This document shows, piece by piece, positions 54,509-62,192 of a stretch of DNA of 64,000 nucleotides (position 1 is its first letter; the number at the start of each line of letters is the position of its first letter). Below the pieces are notes generated by a model, which saw nothing but the letters and a program-made list of their open reading frames with translations, searched no databases and had not been told where the DNA came from. The stretch spans positions 62,001 through 126,000 of the forward strand of contig CAUGOD010000002.1 in the NCBI GenBank assembly GCA_959601025.1. The letters are read 5' to 3'. This DNA comes from an uncultured Oscillospiraceae bacterium (GTDB lineage Bacteria > Bacillota > Clostridia > Oscillospirales > Acutalibacteraceae). Made by a program: the position numbers and the translations under genes.

Positions 54509-55435
54509 ATGGCCGTGCTCAGCCGGGACTACTACGATTGTACGGTTATGCTGTCCTACGAGTGGGAGGAAACCTTCCAGCACCGTCCGCCGAAAGGGTG
54601 TCTTCAGATGATCCTGATCGAGGAGGGATGCGTGACCCTGCGTCTCAATCAGGATCGTTGTTTTTTACAGGCGGGCGCGCTGCTGTTCCTGCACGATGGA
54701 ATCAAAATGGAGCGGCTGTACAGCCACGACCTGCGTGCGAAGTCGGTGGCTTTTGGTCCTGGGTTCGTCAACCTCAACCTGACGATTGACAATATCCGGC
54801 GGGAGGATTTCGAACTGCTCCGCCAGCAATACGGCTATCCTTCGTTTCATCTGTTCCTGGACTGGAGCTACGCCTACACCGGCGTTCTGCCGCTGGATAC
54901 CCTGTCGCTCTCCAAGGCCTCCGAGCTGATGAGCGCGGCGATCCACGAGCTGGACGCGCATACCGATGGCTACTGGCCCTGCCGCGCACGGGTGAATCTG
55001 CTGGAGCTGCTCCAACTGGCCGAGCGGGAGTACACGCGGTATATGGGCGATAATATCATGGCCACGCCATTGGCCCGCAACGTGCTGGACTATATCCACA
55101 CCAATTACGACAAGGATATCACCGTAGAATCGCTTTGCGAGATGTACCATACCAACCACACCACCCTCCTCAGGGACTTCCGGGTATTGACCGGGATGAC
55201 CATCGGCCAGTATATCCTGCAGTACAAGCTGGGGCTGGCGAGGGAAGCGCTGCTCTTTACCTCCCTGAGTATCGAAGAAATCGCGATCACCTGCGGATTC
55301 AAACAGGCGGCGTATTTCTCCCGGATGTTCCGCCGCGCGGAAGGTATGCCGCCCGGCCAGTTTCGTACGCAGAAGGTGAAGCAGCGCAAGGCGGCCAAGG
55401 GTGGTTTCCTGGAGGAGCAGTGGTTAGGGCGATGA
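54509..55435 (+). CDS. AraC-family transcriptional regulator
   Basis: 308 residues. The N-terminal ~150 residues resemble the cupin-type ligand domain of AraC proteins (QMILIEEGCVTLRL, GALLFLHDG). The C-terminal ~100 residues hold the two helix-turn-helix units: CEMYHTNHTTLLRDFRVLTGMT and ISIEEIAITCGF-like IEEIAITCGFKQAAYFSRMFRR, then GMPPGQFR. AAAGGAGGG precedes the ATG. It lies between the divergent symporter and the downstream GH13 operon, so it may control either; sugar-operon control is typical for the family (inference). Confidence 0.93.
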   Translation: MAVLSRDYYDCTVMLSYEWEETFQHRPPKGCLQMILIEEGCVTLRLNQDRCFLQAGALLFLHDGIKMERLYSHDLRAKSVAFGPGFVNLNLTIDNIRREDFELLRQQYGYPSFHLFLDWSYAYTGVLPLDTLSLSKASELMSAAIHELDAHTDGYWPCRARVNLLELLQLAEREYTRYMGDNIMATPLARNVLDYIHTNYDKDITVESLCEMYHTNHTTLLRDFRVLTGMTIGQYILQYKLGLAREALLFTSLSIEEIAITCGFKQAAYFSRMFRRAEGMPPGQFRTQKVKQRKAAKGGFLEEQWLGR

Positions 55436-55456
55436 AGCCTTCCCGCTTCATCGCCC
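55427..55456 (+). other. Hairpin overlapping the AraC-gene stop codon
   Basis: 12-bp arms at 55427-55438 and 55445-55456 enclose a six-base loop; the stop codon lies in the left arm. No T-run follows; the true terminator is 50 bases further on. Confidence 0.5.
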
Positions 55457-55508
55457 ATCCTGCACCGGGAGGAGGAATCGCCGCTGTCTTCGTCCGGAAG
55501 GAATTCCT

Positions 55509-55538
55509 TGCGCGCCGAAAGGTGGCGCGCATTTTTTT
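55509..55538 (+). terminator. Intrinsic terminator after the AraC gene
   Basis: TGCGCGCC (55509-55516) pairs with GGCGCGCA (55524-55531) and is followed by seven T. Confidence 0.92.
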
Positions 55539-55574
55539 GCAGAACGGTTCCTTTGGCCCGCTCTCTTTTTTCGC

Positions 55575-55603
55575 TTGATTCCACGGCGAAAAAGAATCAT
55601 AAT
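55575..55603 (+). promoter_or_regulatory. Promoter of the GH13 operon
   Basis: TTGATT (55575-55580), 17 bases, CATAAT (55598-55603). The leader to the start codon is about 90 bases and contains two small hairpins. Confidence 0.7.
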
Positions 55604-55619
55604 AGAAAACGGCGCATTC

Positions 55620-55667
55620 CGGGGAGTCCCCCGTTTTCTTCCAGCGATAAGGGGAGCGCCCCTTTTT
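55620..55667 (+). promoter_or_regulatory. Tandem terminator-like hairpins in the GH13 leader
   Basis: CGGGG/CCCCG (55620-55624 with 55629-55633) is followed by TTTTCTT. AAGGGG/CCCCTT (55649-55654 with 55659-55664) is followed by TTT. Both have four-base loops. They lie after the predicted start of transcription and before the SD, so they may attenuate the operon. Confidence 0.45.
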
Positions 55668-55698
55668 CGATCTTATTAATCATAAAGGAGCCTCAGCG

Positions 55699-57609
55699 AT
55701 GACGCCTTTGCAAGCCCTGTTTGATTCCCGTGATGAACGCTATCGTTCCCCCTTCGGCGCACAGCCGGCGGGGAGGGCGGTCTTTTTCCGTATTCTCCTC
55801 CCCCGGGAATGGGGCTGTACCGGCGCGCGGCTCTGCGTACGGCAGGCGGCGGTGGATGTGGAGAAAGAGGGCGAGCTGCCGCCCGCCCGGTCCTCCATGT
55901 TCTGGGCCGGGATGGAAGGAGAGGATCGGGAATGGTGGGATGTGCATTATACCCCCGCCGTTCCCGCGCTTTACTGGTACTGGTTTGAACTGGACACGGC
56001 GCAGGGGCCGCGGACGCTTGCCCGCCTTCCCGACGGGACGGCGTCGGAGGCGGAAGGGGCGGGGGCGTCCTGCTGGCAGCTGACCGCTTATGATCCGGCG
56101 TTTGCTACGCCGGACTGGCTGGCCGGCGGGATATTTTATCAGGTGTTCCCCGACCGCTTTGCCCGTTCCGGCGCGCCAAAGGAGAACGTGCCGTCCGGCC
56201 GCGTGCTGCGGGAGGATTGGGGCGGACAGCCGGACTGGCGTCCGGACGAACAGGGCATGGTGCGGAACAACGACTATTTCGGCGGCGATTTCCGGGGACT
56301 GGAAAGCCGGCTGGACCGACTGAAGGAGCTGGGGGTCACCTGCCTGTATCTCAACCCGGTTTTTGAAGCGCATTCCAACCACCGGTACGACACGGCCGAC
56401 TATACCCGCGTGGATCCGCTGCTCGGGACCGAGGAGGATTTTCGTTCTCTGCTGCGGACGGCGGCCCAGCTCGGCATCCGCGTGATATTGGACGGGGTGT
56501 TCAGCCACACCGGCGCGGACAGCGTCTATTTTAACCGGGAGGGCCGGTATCCCGGCCTTGGGGCGTATCAGTCCCCGCAGTCTCCCTGGTTTCACTGGTA
56601 TCGTTTCGAGCGCTGGCCGGAGAAATACGATGCGTGGTGGGGCTTCCCCACCCTGCCGGAGGTGAACGAGAACGACGCGGGCTTCCGGGACTATATCCTC
56701 GGCAGGGACGGCGTGGCGCGGAGCCGTCTGCGGCAGGGCGCGGCCGGCTGGCGGCTGGACGTGGCGGACGAACTGCCGGACGAATTCCTGGACGGGATGC
56801 GTCGGGCGGTGAAGGCCGAAGACCCGGACGCACTCCTTCTCGGCGAGGTGTGGGAGGACGCGAGCAATAAGGCGAGCTACGGCCGCCGTCGCCGGTATCT
56901 CCTGGGCGGACAGCTGGACAGCGTGATGAATTATCCCTTCCGCGCCGCCATCCTCGATTTTTTGCGGGAGGGGGAGCCGGCGGTATTTTTTCAACGGGTC
57001 CTGGATATTGTGGAAAACTACCCGCCTCAGGCGCTCCGGCTGTTGATGAACCACATCGGCACCCACGACACCGAGCGGGCGATCACCCTGCTGGCGGGGG
57101 AACCCGCCGAAGGGCGCGGCCGGGAATGGCAGGCCGCGCAAACGCTTTCCCCTGACCAGAGGGAGCGGGGACTGCGGCGGATGCGGCTGGCCTCCGCGCT
57201 GCAATATACGCTGCCCGGCGTCCCCTGTGTGTATTACGGGGACGAGGCCGGGATGGAGGGCTACCGCGACCCCTTCAACCGCGGCTGCTATCCGTGGGGA
57301 CAGGAGGACGCCGGGCTGCTGCACTGGTACCGCCGGCTCGGCCAGCTACGCAGGGCCTGTCCCGCGCTGAGGGAGGGCGTTTTCCGCCCGCTGGACTCTG
57401 CGCCCGGCGCGCTCTGCTATGAACGGCGGGACGGCGATTCCCTCCTGCTGTGCGGGGTGAACGCCGGGGAGGGGGACGCATTCCTTTCACTGCCGGAAGA
57501 GTGGCGGGGTGGGACGGTCAGCATGGGGAACGGCCGGATCGAGGGGAATGTTCTCCGCCTGCCGCCGCTCGGCTGCGCCCTCGCAACGCTGGAAACCGGG
57601 AATCTATAG
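55699..57609 (+). CDS. GH13 alpha-glucosidase / neopullulanase-like enzyme
   Basis: 636 residues with no signal peptide, so intracellular. An N-terminal beta domain (~1-130) is followed by the GH13 barrel starting near GIFYQVFPDRFA. The conserved regions are VTCLYLNPVFEAHSNHRYDT, VILDGVFSHTG, GWRLDVADE (nucleophile Asp354), LLGEVWED (acid/base Glu383) and HIGTHDTER (Asp457). A C-terminal beta domain closes it. The N-domain and the region order fit neopullulanase/cyclomaltodextrinase enzymes that cut imported maltodextrins or cyclodextrins. AAAGGAG eight bases upstream sets the start. It heads a four-gene plus-strand group. Confidence 0.93.
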   Translation: MTPLQALFDSRDERYRSPFGAQPAGRAVFFRILLPREWGCTGARLCVRQAAVDVEKEGELPPARSSMFWAGMEGEDREWWDVHYTPAVPALYWYWFELDTAQGPRTLARLPDGTASEAEGAGASCWQLTAYDPAFATPDWLAGGIFYQVFPDRFARSGAPKENVPSGRVLREDWGGQPDWRPDEQGMVRNNDYFGGDFRGLESRLDRLKELGVTCLYLNPVFEAHSNHRYDTADYTRVDPLLGTEEDFRSLLRTAAQLGIRVILDGVFSHTGADSVYFNREGRYPGLGAYQSPQSPWFHWYRFERWPEKYDAWWGFPTLPEVNENDAGFRDYILGRDGVARSRLRQGAAGWRLDVADELPDEFLDGMRRAVKAEDPDALLLGEVWEDASNKASYGRRRRYLLGGQLDSVMNYPFRAAILDFLREGEPAVFFQRVLDIVENYPPQALRLLMNHIGTHDTERAITLLAGEPAEGRGREWQAAQTLSPDQRERGLRRMRLASALQYTLPGVPCVYYGDEAGMEGYRDPFNRGCYPWGQEDAGLLHWYRRLGQLRRACPALREGVFRPLDSAPGALCYERRDGDSLLLCGVNAGEGDAFLSLPEEWRGGTVSMGNGRIEGNVLRLPPLGCALATLETGNL

Positions 57610-57647
57610 AACAGGTTCAGATAACAGGTAACGGGGAGGAAACGGCG

Positions 57648-58529
57648 ATGATCGAAGCGCTTAAGCGGGAAATGGGGAAGCCGGATACCCATGTGTTCCG
57701 GTTTGTTTACGTCAAGGATGGGGAATGGACCGAGCATGAGTTCCAGCCGATGGTCCAGCGGCTGGACTGCTTCTCCGTCACCAAGAGCTTCACCGCCACC
57801 GCGGTCGGCATCGCGCAGGACGAGGGATACCTGTCGGTGGACGACCCGATTTCCCGCTTTTTTGAGGAGGAGTGGCCGGCGGATGCGGACGAAAAGCTTG
57901 CCCGGGTAAAGATCCGCCATCTGCTCACCCATACCATGGGACTGGAGGAAGGCTTTCTCTTCGACCATCAGCGGTACGCGTCGCCGGCGCGGGACTGGCT
58001 GCGTCAGGCACTGGCCGCGCCCCTGCCCTACGAGCCGGGAACCCGGTTTACCTACAGCAATTCCACTATCTACCTGCTGTCCCGCCTCATCAAAAAGGCG
58101 ACCGGGCGGCGGACGGAGGACTATTTGCAGGAGAAGCTGATGAATCCCCTCGGCGTAGGGGAAATCGCGTGGGAGCACGACCCGGACGGGGAGACCTTCG
58201 GCGCGGCCGGGCTGTTTATGTCCGCCCGGGACATGGCGAAGCTGGGCCTGCTCTACCTCGGCGGCGGGATATACGGGGGGAAACGCCTCCTGTCGGCCGA
58301 CTGGGTGCGGGAGGCGACCCGTCCCCAGATCACCGAGGCCGGCGGGGAGTATTACGGCTACGGCTTCTGGCTTTACCCGGGGCTGGGCTTCGCCGCCACT
58401 GGCGCGTACAGCCAGGTCATCCTCGCCATGCCGGAGGACAACGCCGTTCTCGCCGCCCACGCATACAACGCGGGGGGCTTCGATTATCCGGAAATGATCC
58501 GGCGGATCAAAGCGTCCGGCGTACGGTAA
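57648..58529 (+). CDS. Serine hydrolase (class C beta-lactamase fold)
   Basis: 293 residues with no signal peptide. The catalytic SxxK motif is SVTK (in DCFSVTKSFTATAVGIAQDEG), the YxN motif YSN (FTYSNSTIYLLSRL); DPISRFF and LLTHTMG are also typical of the family. It could be an esterase or peptidase; true beta-lactamases are exported, so antibiotic resistance is unlikely. GGGGAGGA lies seven bases before the ATG at 57648. It follows the GH13 gene by 38 bases. Confidence 0.88.
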   Translation: MIEALKREMGKPDTHVFRFVYVKDGEWTEHEFQPMVQRLDCFSVTKSFTATAVGIAQDEGYLSVDDPISRFFEEEWPADADEKLARVKIRHLLTHTMGLEEGFLFDHQRYASPARDWLRQALAAPLPYEPGTRFTYSNSTIYLLSRLIKKATGRRTEDYLQEKLMNPLGVGEIAWEHDPDGETFGAAGLFMSARDMAKLGLLYLGGGIYGGKRLLSADWVREATRPQITEAGGEYYGYGFWLYPGLGFAATGAYSQVILAMPEDNAVLAAHAYNAGGFDYPEMIRRIKASGVR

Positions 58530-58574
58530 GGGTTTGGCGGGGCGGAAAGCCCGTTGACGGAAGGAGGGAACGGC

Positions 58575-59060
58575 GTGACGGATTGGCTCGGGCACTTCGG
58601 TTTTTCCTATATGGGGCTTATCTATCTGCTGCTGCTGTTTATCCCAAATCTGCTTTGGGCGAAGCATCCCCCCGCGGGCTATCGCAGCGGCGGGGAAAAC
58701 CGCGTGCTGCTTGTCCTGGAGCGGGCCGGGGAGGCGCTAACCACCGCCGCCGCGCTGCTCTTTTCGGATTTCAACCCGGGTCCGCTTACGCCGTGGAGCC
58801 TGTGGCTGGCCGCGTCCCTTCTGCTGATGCTGCTGTACGAGCTATACTGGCTGCGGTATTTCCGCGGCCCGCATTCGCTGGAGGATTTCTACCGCCCGTT
58901 CCTGGGCGTACCCGTGCCGGGCGCGAGCCTGCCGGTCGCCGCGTTCCTGCTGCTGGGAATCTACGGGCGGGTGATCGGGATGCTTCTGGCGGCGCTTGTG
59001 CTGGGGGTCGGCCATATCGGCGTCCATCTCCAGCATTGGCGGGAGCTCCGGGAGCGGTGA
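58575..59060 (+). CDS. Conserved integral membrane protein of unknown function
   Basis: 161 residues, four to five helices. GTG start with GGAAGGAGGG six bases upstream. Motif-like stretches are YMGLIYLLLLFIPNLLW near the start, VLERAGEAL, ELYWLRYFRG and GVGHIGVHLQHW at the end. Similar small membrane proteins of this pattern occur in many Firmicutes without known function. It is 45 bases after the serine hydrolase. Confidence 0.7.
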   Translation: MTDWLGHFGFSYMGLIYLLLLFIPNLLWAKHPPAGYRSGGENRVLLVLERAGEALTTAAALLFSDFNPGPLTPWSLWLAASLLLMLLYELYWLRYFRGPHSLEDFYRPFLGVPVPGASLPVAAFLLLGIYGRVIGMLLAALVLGVGHIGVHLQHWRELRER

Positions 59061-59139
59061 TTCCATCGCATAATTCCGGGCTCGTTGAGGCGCTGCCCTG
59101 AAATCCGCAGGCTTTACACCGAAAAACGACAAACAGGCG

Positions 59140-59148
59140 TGCTAAAAT
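59140..59148 (+). promoter_or_regulatory. Possible extended -10 promoter of the ABC exporter gene
   Basis: TGC-TAAAAT lies 33 bases before the start of the ABC gene. No good -35 is seen, so it is only a candidate. Confidence 0.4.
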
Positions 59149-59180
59149 AGACGCTGCCTATATAGGGGGAACCGTACGCG

Positions 59181-60968
59181 ATGAATCATTCGGCTGAGAG
59201 AAAGAACGGAAAAACCAGCGGAAAACAGAAAAAAACGACGACGGAACGGCCGCTGCTGCGGCCGTTTATCCGCTATTATAAGCCTCACTGGAAGCTGTTC
59301 GCTCTCGATATGTTCTGCGCGCTGATGATTGCCGCGGTGGACCTGCTTTTCCCGATGGTTTCCCGGTACGCAATGCAGCATATGCTGCCGGAGAACGCCT
59401 ACGCCGCCTTTTTCGGGGTGATGGCGGCGCTGCTGCTGGCCTATGTCCTGCGGGCGGGCTTCCAGTATTTCGTCGGGTACTGGGGGCACCTTCTCGGCGT
59501 ATATATGGAGGTGGACATGCGGCAGGACCTGTTCTGCCATCTGCAGAAGCTGTCCTTCCGTTTTTACGATAAGAACCGCACCGGCAGCCTGATGTCCCGG
59601 GTGGTGAACGACCTGTTCGAGGTGGTGGAGCTGGCCCATCACGGGCCGGAGGACCTGTTTATCTCGCTGGTCACCCTGATCGGCGCGCTGGTCATGCTGG
59701 CGACGATCCAGTGGAAGCTGGCGCTGGTGGTCTTTATTCTGGTGCCTCTGATCGTCGCGTTCACCGTTTTCCGCCGGAAGCGGATGTCCGCCGCCTCCGC
59801 CCGGGTGAAGGAGCGGACGGCGGGGATCAACGCGGATATCGAATCCAGCATTTCGGGTGCGCGCACTGCCAAGGCTTTCACCAACGAGCCGTATGAGATC
59901 GAGCGGTTCGAGAGGGGAAACGTCCAGTACCGGGGCGCGAAACGGGAGTTTTACCGGCAGATGGGCATTTTCCAGGCCGGGATGGATTTCCTGACCAGCA
60001 TCATGAACGTGGCGGTGATTGCCTTCGGCGGGGTGCTGATTATGGGCGGCTCCCTCAGTTATATCGACCTGATTACCTTCACTTTATACGTCGGCGCCTT
60101 TTTGCAGCCGATCCGCCGGCTTTCCTCCTTTGTGGAGCAGTATACCACCGGCATGGCGGGCTTCCGCCGCTTTCAGGAGCTGATGGCGGTAGAGCCGGAG
60201 ATCGCCGACACGCCGGATGCGGCGCCCCTGACCGACGTAAAGGGGGAGATCGTTTTCCGGAATGTGACCTTTTCGTATGACGACGACGTGCGGGTGCTCA
60301 GCGGGGTTAACCTCCGTATCCGCGCGGGGGAAACGCTGGCGCTGGTCGGCCCCTCCGGCGGGGGGAAGAGCACCCTCTGCCACCTCATCCCCCGGTTTTA
60401 TGAGCCCACCGCCGGATTCATTGCGATCGACGGGCGGGATATCCGGGACGTGACCCTCGCCTCCCTGCGGGGGAGCGTCGGCATCGTCCAGCAGGACGTG
60501 TTCCTTTTTGCGGGGACGATCATGGAGAATATCCGCTACGGGCGGGTGGACGCCTCCGACGAGGAGGTGGTGGAGGCCGCAAAGCGCGCCGAAATCCACG
60601 AGGATATCCTCGCCATGCCGGACGGCTACCAGACCTATGTGGGCGAACGGGGGATGATGCTTTCCGGCGGGCAGAAGCAGCGGGTGAGCATCGCCCGCAT
60701 CTTCCTGAAAAACCCGCCCATCCTGATTTTGGACGAGGCGACCTCCGCCCTGGATACCGTGACCGAGGCGCACATCCAGGCGGCGTTTGACGAACTGGCC
60801 AAAGGCCGTACCACGCTGGTGATCGCCCACCGGCTTTCCACCGTCCGCGGGGCGGACGAGATCGCCTATATCGACGGGGAGGGTATCCGCGAGATGGGCT
60901 CCCACGAGGAACTGATGGCCAGGGACGGCGAATACGCGGCGCTCTGTAAGGTGCAGTCCGCCCTCTGA
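59181..60968 (+). CDS. ABC exporter, fused permease and ATPase
   Basis: 595 residues, half-transporter. The N-terminal ~330 residues have six helices (MSRVVNDLFEVVELAHHGPED is the intracellular-loop hallmark). The ATPase domain has Walker A GPSGGGKST (~residue 392), the signature LSGGQKQR, Walker B ILILDEATSAL and the H-loop Asn-less VIAHRLST. It is likely a homodimeric lipid or drug exporter (MsbA/LmrA-like). A Lys/Thr-rich cytoplasmic N-terminus of ~25 residues precedes helix one. AGGGGGAACC is upstream. Confidence 0.93.
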   Translation: MNHSAERKNGKTSGKQKKTTTERPLLRPFIRYYKPHWKLFALDMFCALMIAAVDLLFPMVSRYAMQHMLPENAYAAFFGVMAALLLAYVLRAGFQYFVGYWGHLLGVYMEVDMRQDLFCHLQKLSFRFYDKNRTGSLMSRVVNDLFEVVELAHHGPEDLFISLVTLIGALVMLATIQWKLALVVFILVPLIVAFTVFRRKRMSAASARVKERTAGINADIESSISGARTAKAFTNEPYEIERFERGNVQYRGAKREFYRQMGIFQAGMDFLTSIMNVAVIAFGGVLIMGGSLSYIDLITFTLYVGAFLQPIRRLSSFVEQYTTGMAGFRRFQELMAVEPEIADTPDAAPLTDVKGEIVFRNVTFSYDDDVRVLSGVNLRIRAGETLALVGPSGGGKSTLCHLIPRFYEPTAGFIAIDGRDIRDVTLASLRGSVGIVQQDVFLFAGTIMENIRYGRVDASDEEVVEAAKRAEIHEDILAMPDGYQTYVGERGMMLSGGQKQRVSIARIFLKNPPILILDEATSALDTVTEAHIQAAFDELAKGRTTLVIAHRLSTVRGADEIAYIDGEGIREMGSHEELMARDGEYAALCKVQSAL

Positions 60969-60998
60969 CGGCCGCTTTGTCAACAGGAGAGTGATTGC

Positions 60999-61170
60999 TT
61001 GAAAACCCGCATCCACCGCGACCTGGCCGAGCGGATTCGGGAGGGCTGCGAAGACCGCCTGAATGTCCGCGTCCATCCCCGCTGGTTCGCGGTGGGGAAT
61101 GTGTGTCCCGATTGTACCCATCAGCGAGTGCTGCACATGCACCGGTTGGACGCCGCCGAGCTCCCTATGG
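60999..61170 (+). pseudogene. Truncated zinc-dependent phospholipase C-like gene
   Basis: A TTG start with CAGGAGAGTG upstream encodes KTRIHRDLAERI, WFAVGNVCPDCTHQ and VLHMHRL, which match the N-terminal His/GN-x-x-PD/His pattern of the zinc-dependent phospholipase C-like family (normally 180-250 residues). The match ends after ~57 residues; what follows is a terminator hairpin and the antisense of the SLOG gene. It is a remnant or a very short derivative. Confidence 0.5.
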
Positions 61171-61196
61171 GACGTAGAGACTCGCCGTTCCCATCA

Positions 61197-61231
61197 AAAA
61201 CCGGGGAGGCCGTTGAGGCCTCCCCGGTTTT
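61197..61231. terminator. Bidirectional terminator before the SLOG gene end
   Basis: A perfect 15-bp stem (61197-61211 with 61217-61231) over a five-base loop has an A-run left and TTTT right. It ends transcription from the left (+) and of the SLOG gene (-). Confidence 0.92.
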
Positions 61232-61237
61232 GTGCTG

Positions 61238-61711
61238 TCACACCGTTGTTTTCGCCAGATTGATTACGGGCATGCCCTTCCGCCGGGCATAATCCACGGT
61301 GTACGCCGTGCCGCCGGACGGCTGGGAAAGATAGGCGATACATACGTCGCTGTGATCGACCAGGTACCGGTTGCGCTTATGCATGCAGCCGGGATAATAG
61401 CTTTCCGAGAGAATAATCTCCTCGTCCGCCTGTGTACGGATGTATTCATACGAAGCGGCTTCCACCCGGCTCCAGCGTTTGGTCTGATCCCGGCAGGGAA
61501 GGACGAGAACGAGGAGGAGCTCAGGCAGGCTCTTTTTGAGCTTCAGCACGGTCAGCCCTGCCAGCATGTCGAACCCCAGCGCGCCGCCGGCCGCGAAGCG
61601 ACGGCATCCCCGTGAAATCTGGGCAAGGATTTCCGCTTCCAGTCGCCGCTGCAAGGCGGGGATCGCCTCTCCGGGAAGGTTCCGGTGCCCGGTGAAGCAG
61701 CAGGTATCCAT
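61238..61711 (-). CDS. SLOG-type (YpsA/DUF1273-like) nucleotide-binding Rossmann protein
   Basis: 157 residues. FTGHRNLP at the N-terminus, FAAGGALGFDMLAG, the NRYLVDHSDVCIAYL segment and GGTAYTVDYARRKG are the marks of SLOG/YpsA-like Rossmann proteins. These bind a nucleotide-derived ligand; members occur near mobile or stress systems, and their role is mostly unknown. AGGAGG lies before the ATG at 61711. It is divergent from a small XRE regulator and shares its control region. Confidence 0.9.
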   Translation of the reverse strand: MDTCCFTGHRNLPGEAIPALQRRLEAEILAQISRGCRRFAAGGALGFDMLAGLTVLKLKKSLPELLLVLVLPCRDQTKRWSRVEAASYEYIRTQADEEIILSESYYPGCMHKRNRYLVDHSDVCIAYLSQPSGGTAYTVDYARRKGMPVINLAKTTV

Positions 61712-61781
61712 GGGTTTCTTCCTCCTTTGGCTTGTTTCGCGATTTGCAGTGAAAGGGCCTGTCCGCAGAGAGTCGAATTCG

Positions 61782-61832
61782 TGCTACGATATTGTAGCAT
61801 ATCTGAATGAGGTATGCAACAAAATAGTAGCA
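61782..61832. promoter_or_regulatory. Inverted and direct GTAGCA repeats between SLOG and XRE genes
   Basis: TGCTAC (61782-61787) and GTAGCA (61794-61799) form an inverted repeat. A second GTAGCA at 61827-61832 is exactly 33 bases from the first, about three helical turns. The sites overlap the -10 of the SLOG promoter and precede the XRE gene, so they are likely operator sites of the XRE protein. Confidence 0.55.
61791..61819 (-). promoter_or_regulatory. Promoter of the SLOG gene
   Basis: On the minus strand: TTGCAT (61814-61819), 17 bases, TACAAT (61791-61796). It is covered by the GTAGCA repeats. Confidence 0.8.
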
Positions 61833-61856
61833 TTACTCTGAGGGAGTGATGTGAGG

Positions 61857-62075
61857 ATGTACTTTCAGAGACTGGCGGATTTGAGAAATGACGCGGAAAA
61901 GACACAGGCGGCGATTGCGCAGGTCTTATCCTGTAAACGGGAAGTTTATCGTCGCTATGAAAAGGGTATCCACGAAATCCCTGTATGGGCAGTGATAAAA
62001 CTGGCGGAGTATTATGGAACCAGCACAGATTATATTCTGGGGCTGACAAATAATCCCAAGCCCTATAAAAGGTAA
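61857..62075 (+). CDS. Small XRE-family helix-turn-helix regulator
   Basis: 72 residues, only an HTH_3 domain. LADLRNDAEKTQAAIAQVL and KREVYRRYEKGIHEIPVWAVIKLAEYYGTSTDYILGLT are the DNA-binding helices and the conserved end of XRE regulators (quoted in outline). A GTG at 61851 is an alternative start; GGGAG spacing suits either. It is probably a repressor of itself and of the divergent SLOG gene through the GTAGCA repeats (inference). Confidence 0.88.
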   Translation: MYFQRLADLRNDAEKTQAAIAQVLSCKREVYRRYEKGIHEIPVWAVIKLAEYYGTSTDYILGLTNNPKPYKR

Positions 62076-62192
62076 CATCGCTGTCTAATCAGGCAGTACG
62101 AAATGCGATGGCAAACGGACGGAATCCACGAAGCAAAAAATGGAATGCAGACAGATAAAAACTCGCGGAAGCAGGCGCTTTATCCGCCCGGC

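Noticed and set aside
57648..58529. Antibiotic-resistance beta-lactamase
   Set aside because: SxxK and YxN motifs fit the fold, but there is no signal peptide and the context is sugar metabolism; a general serine hydrolase is the safer call.
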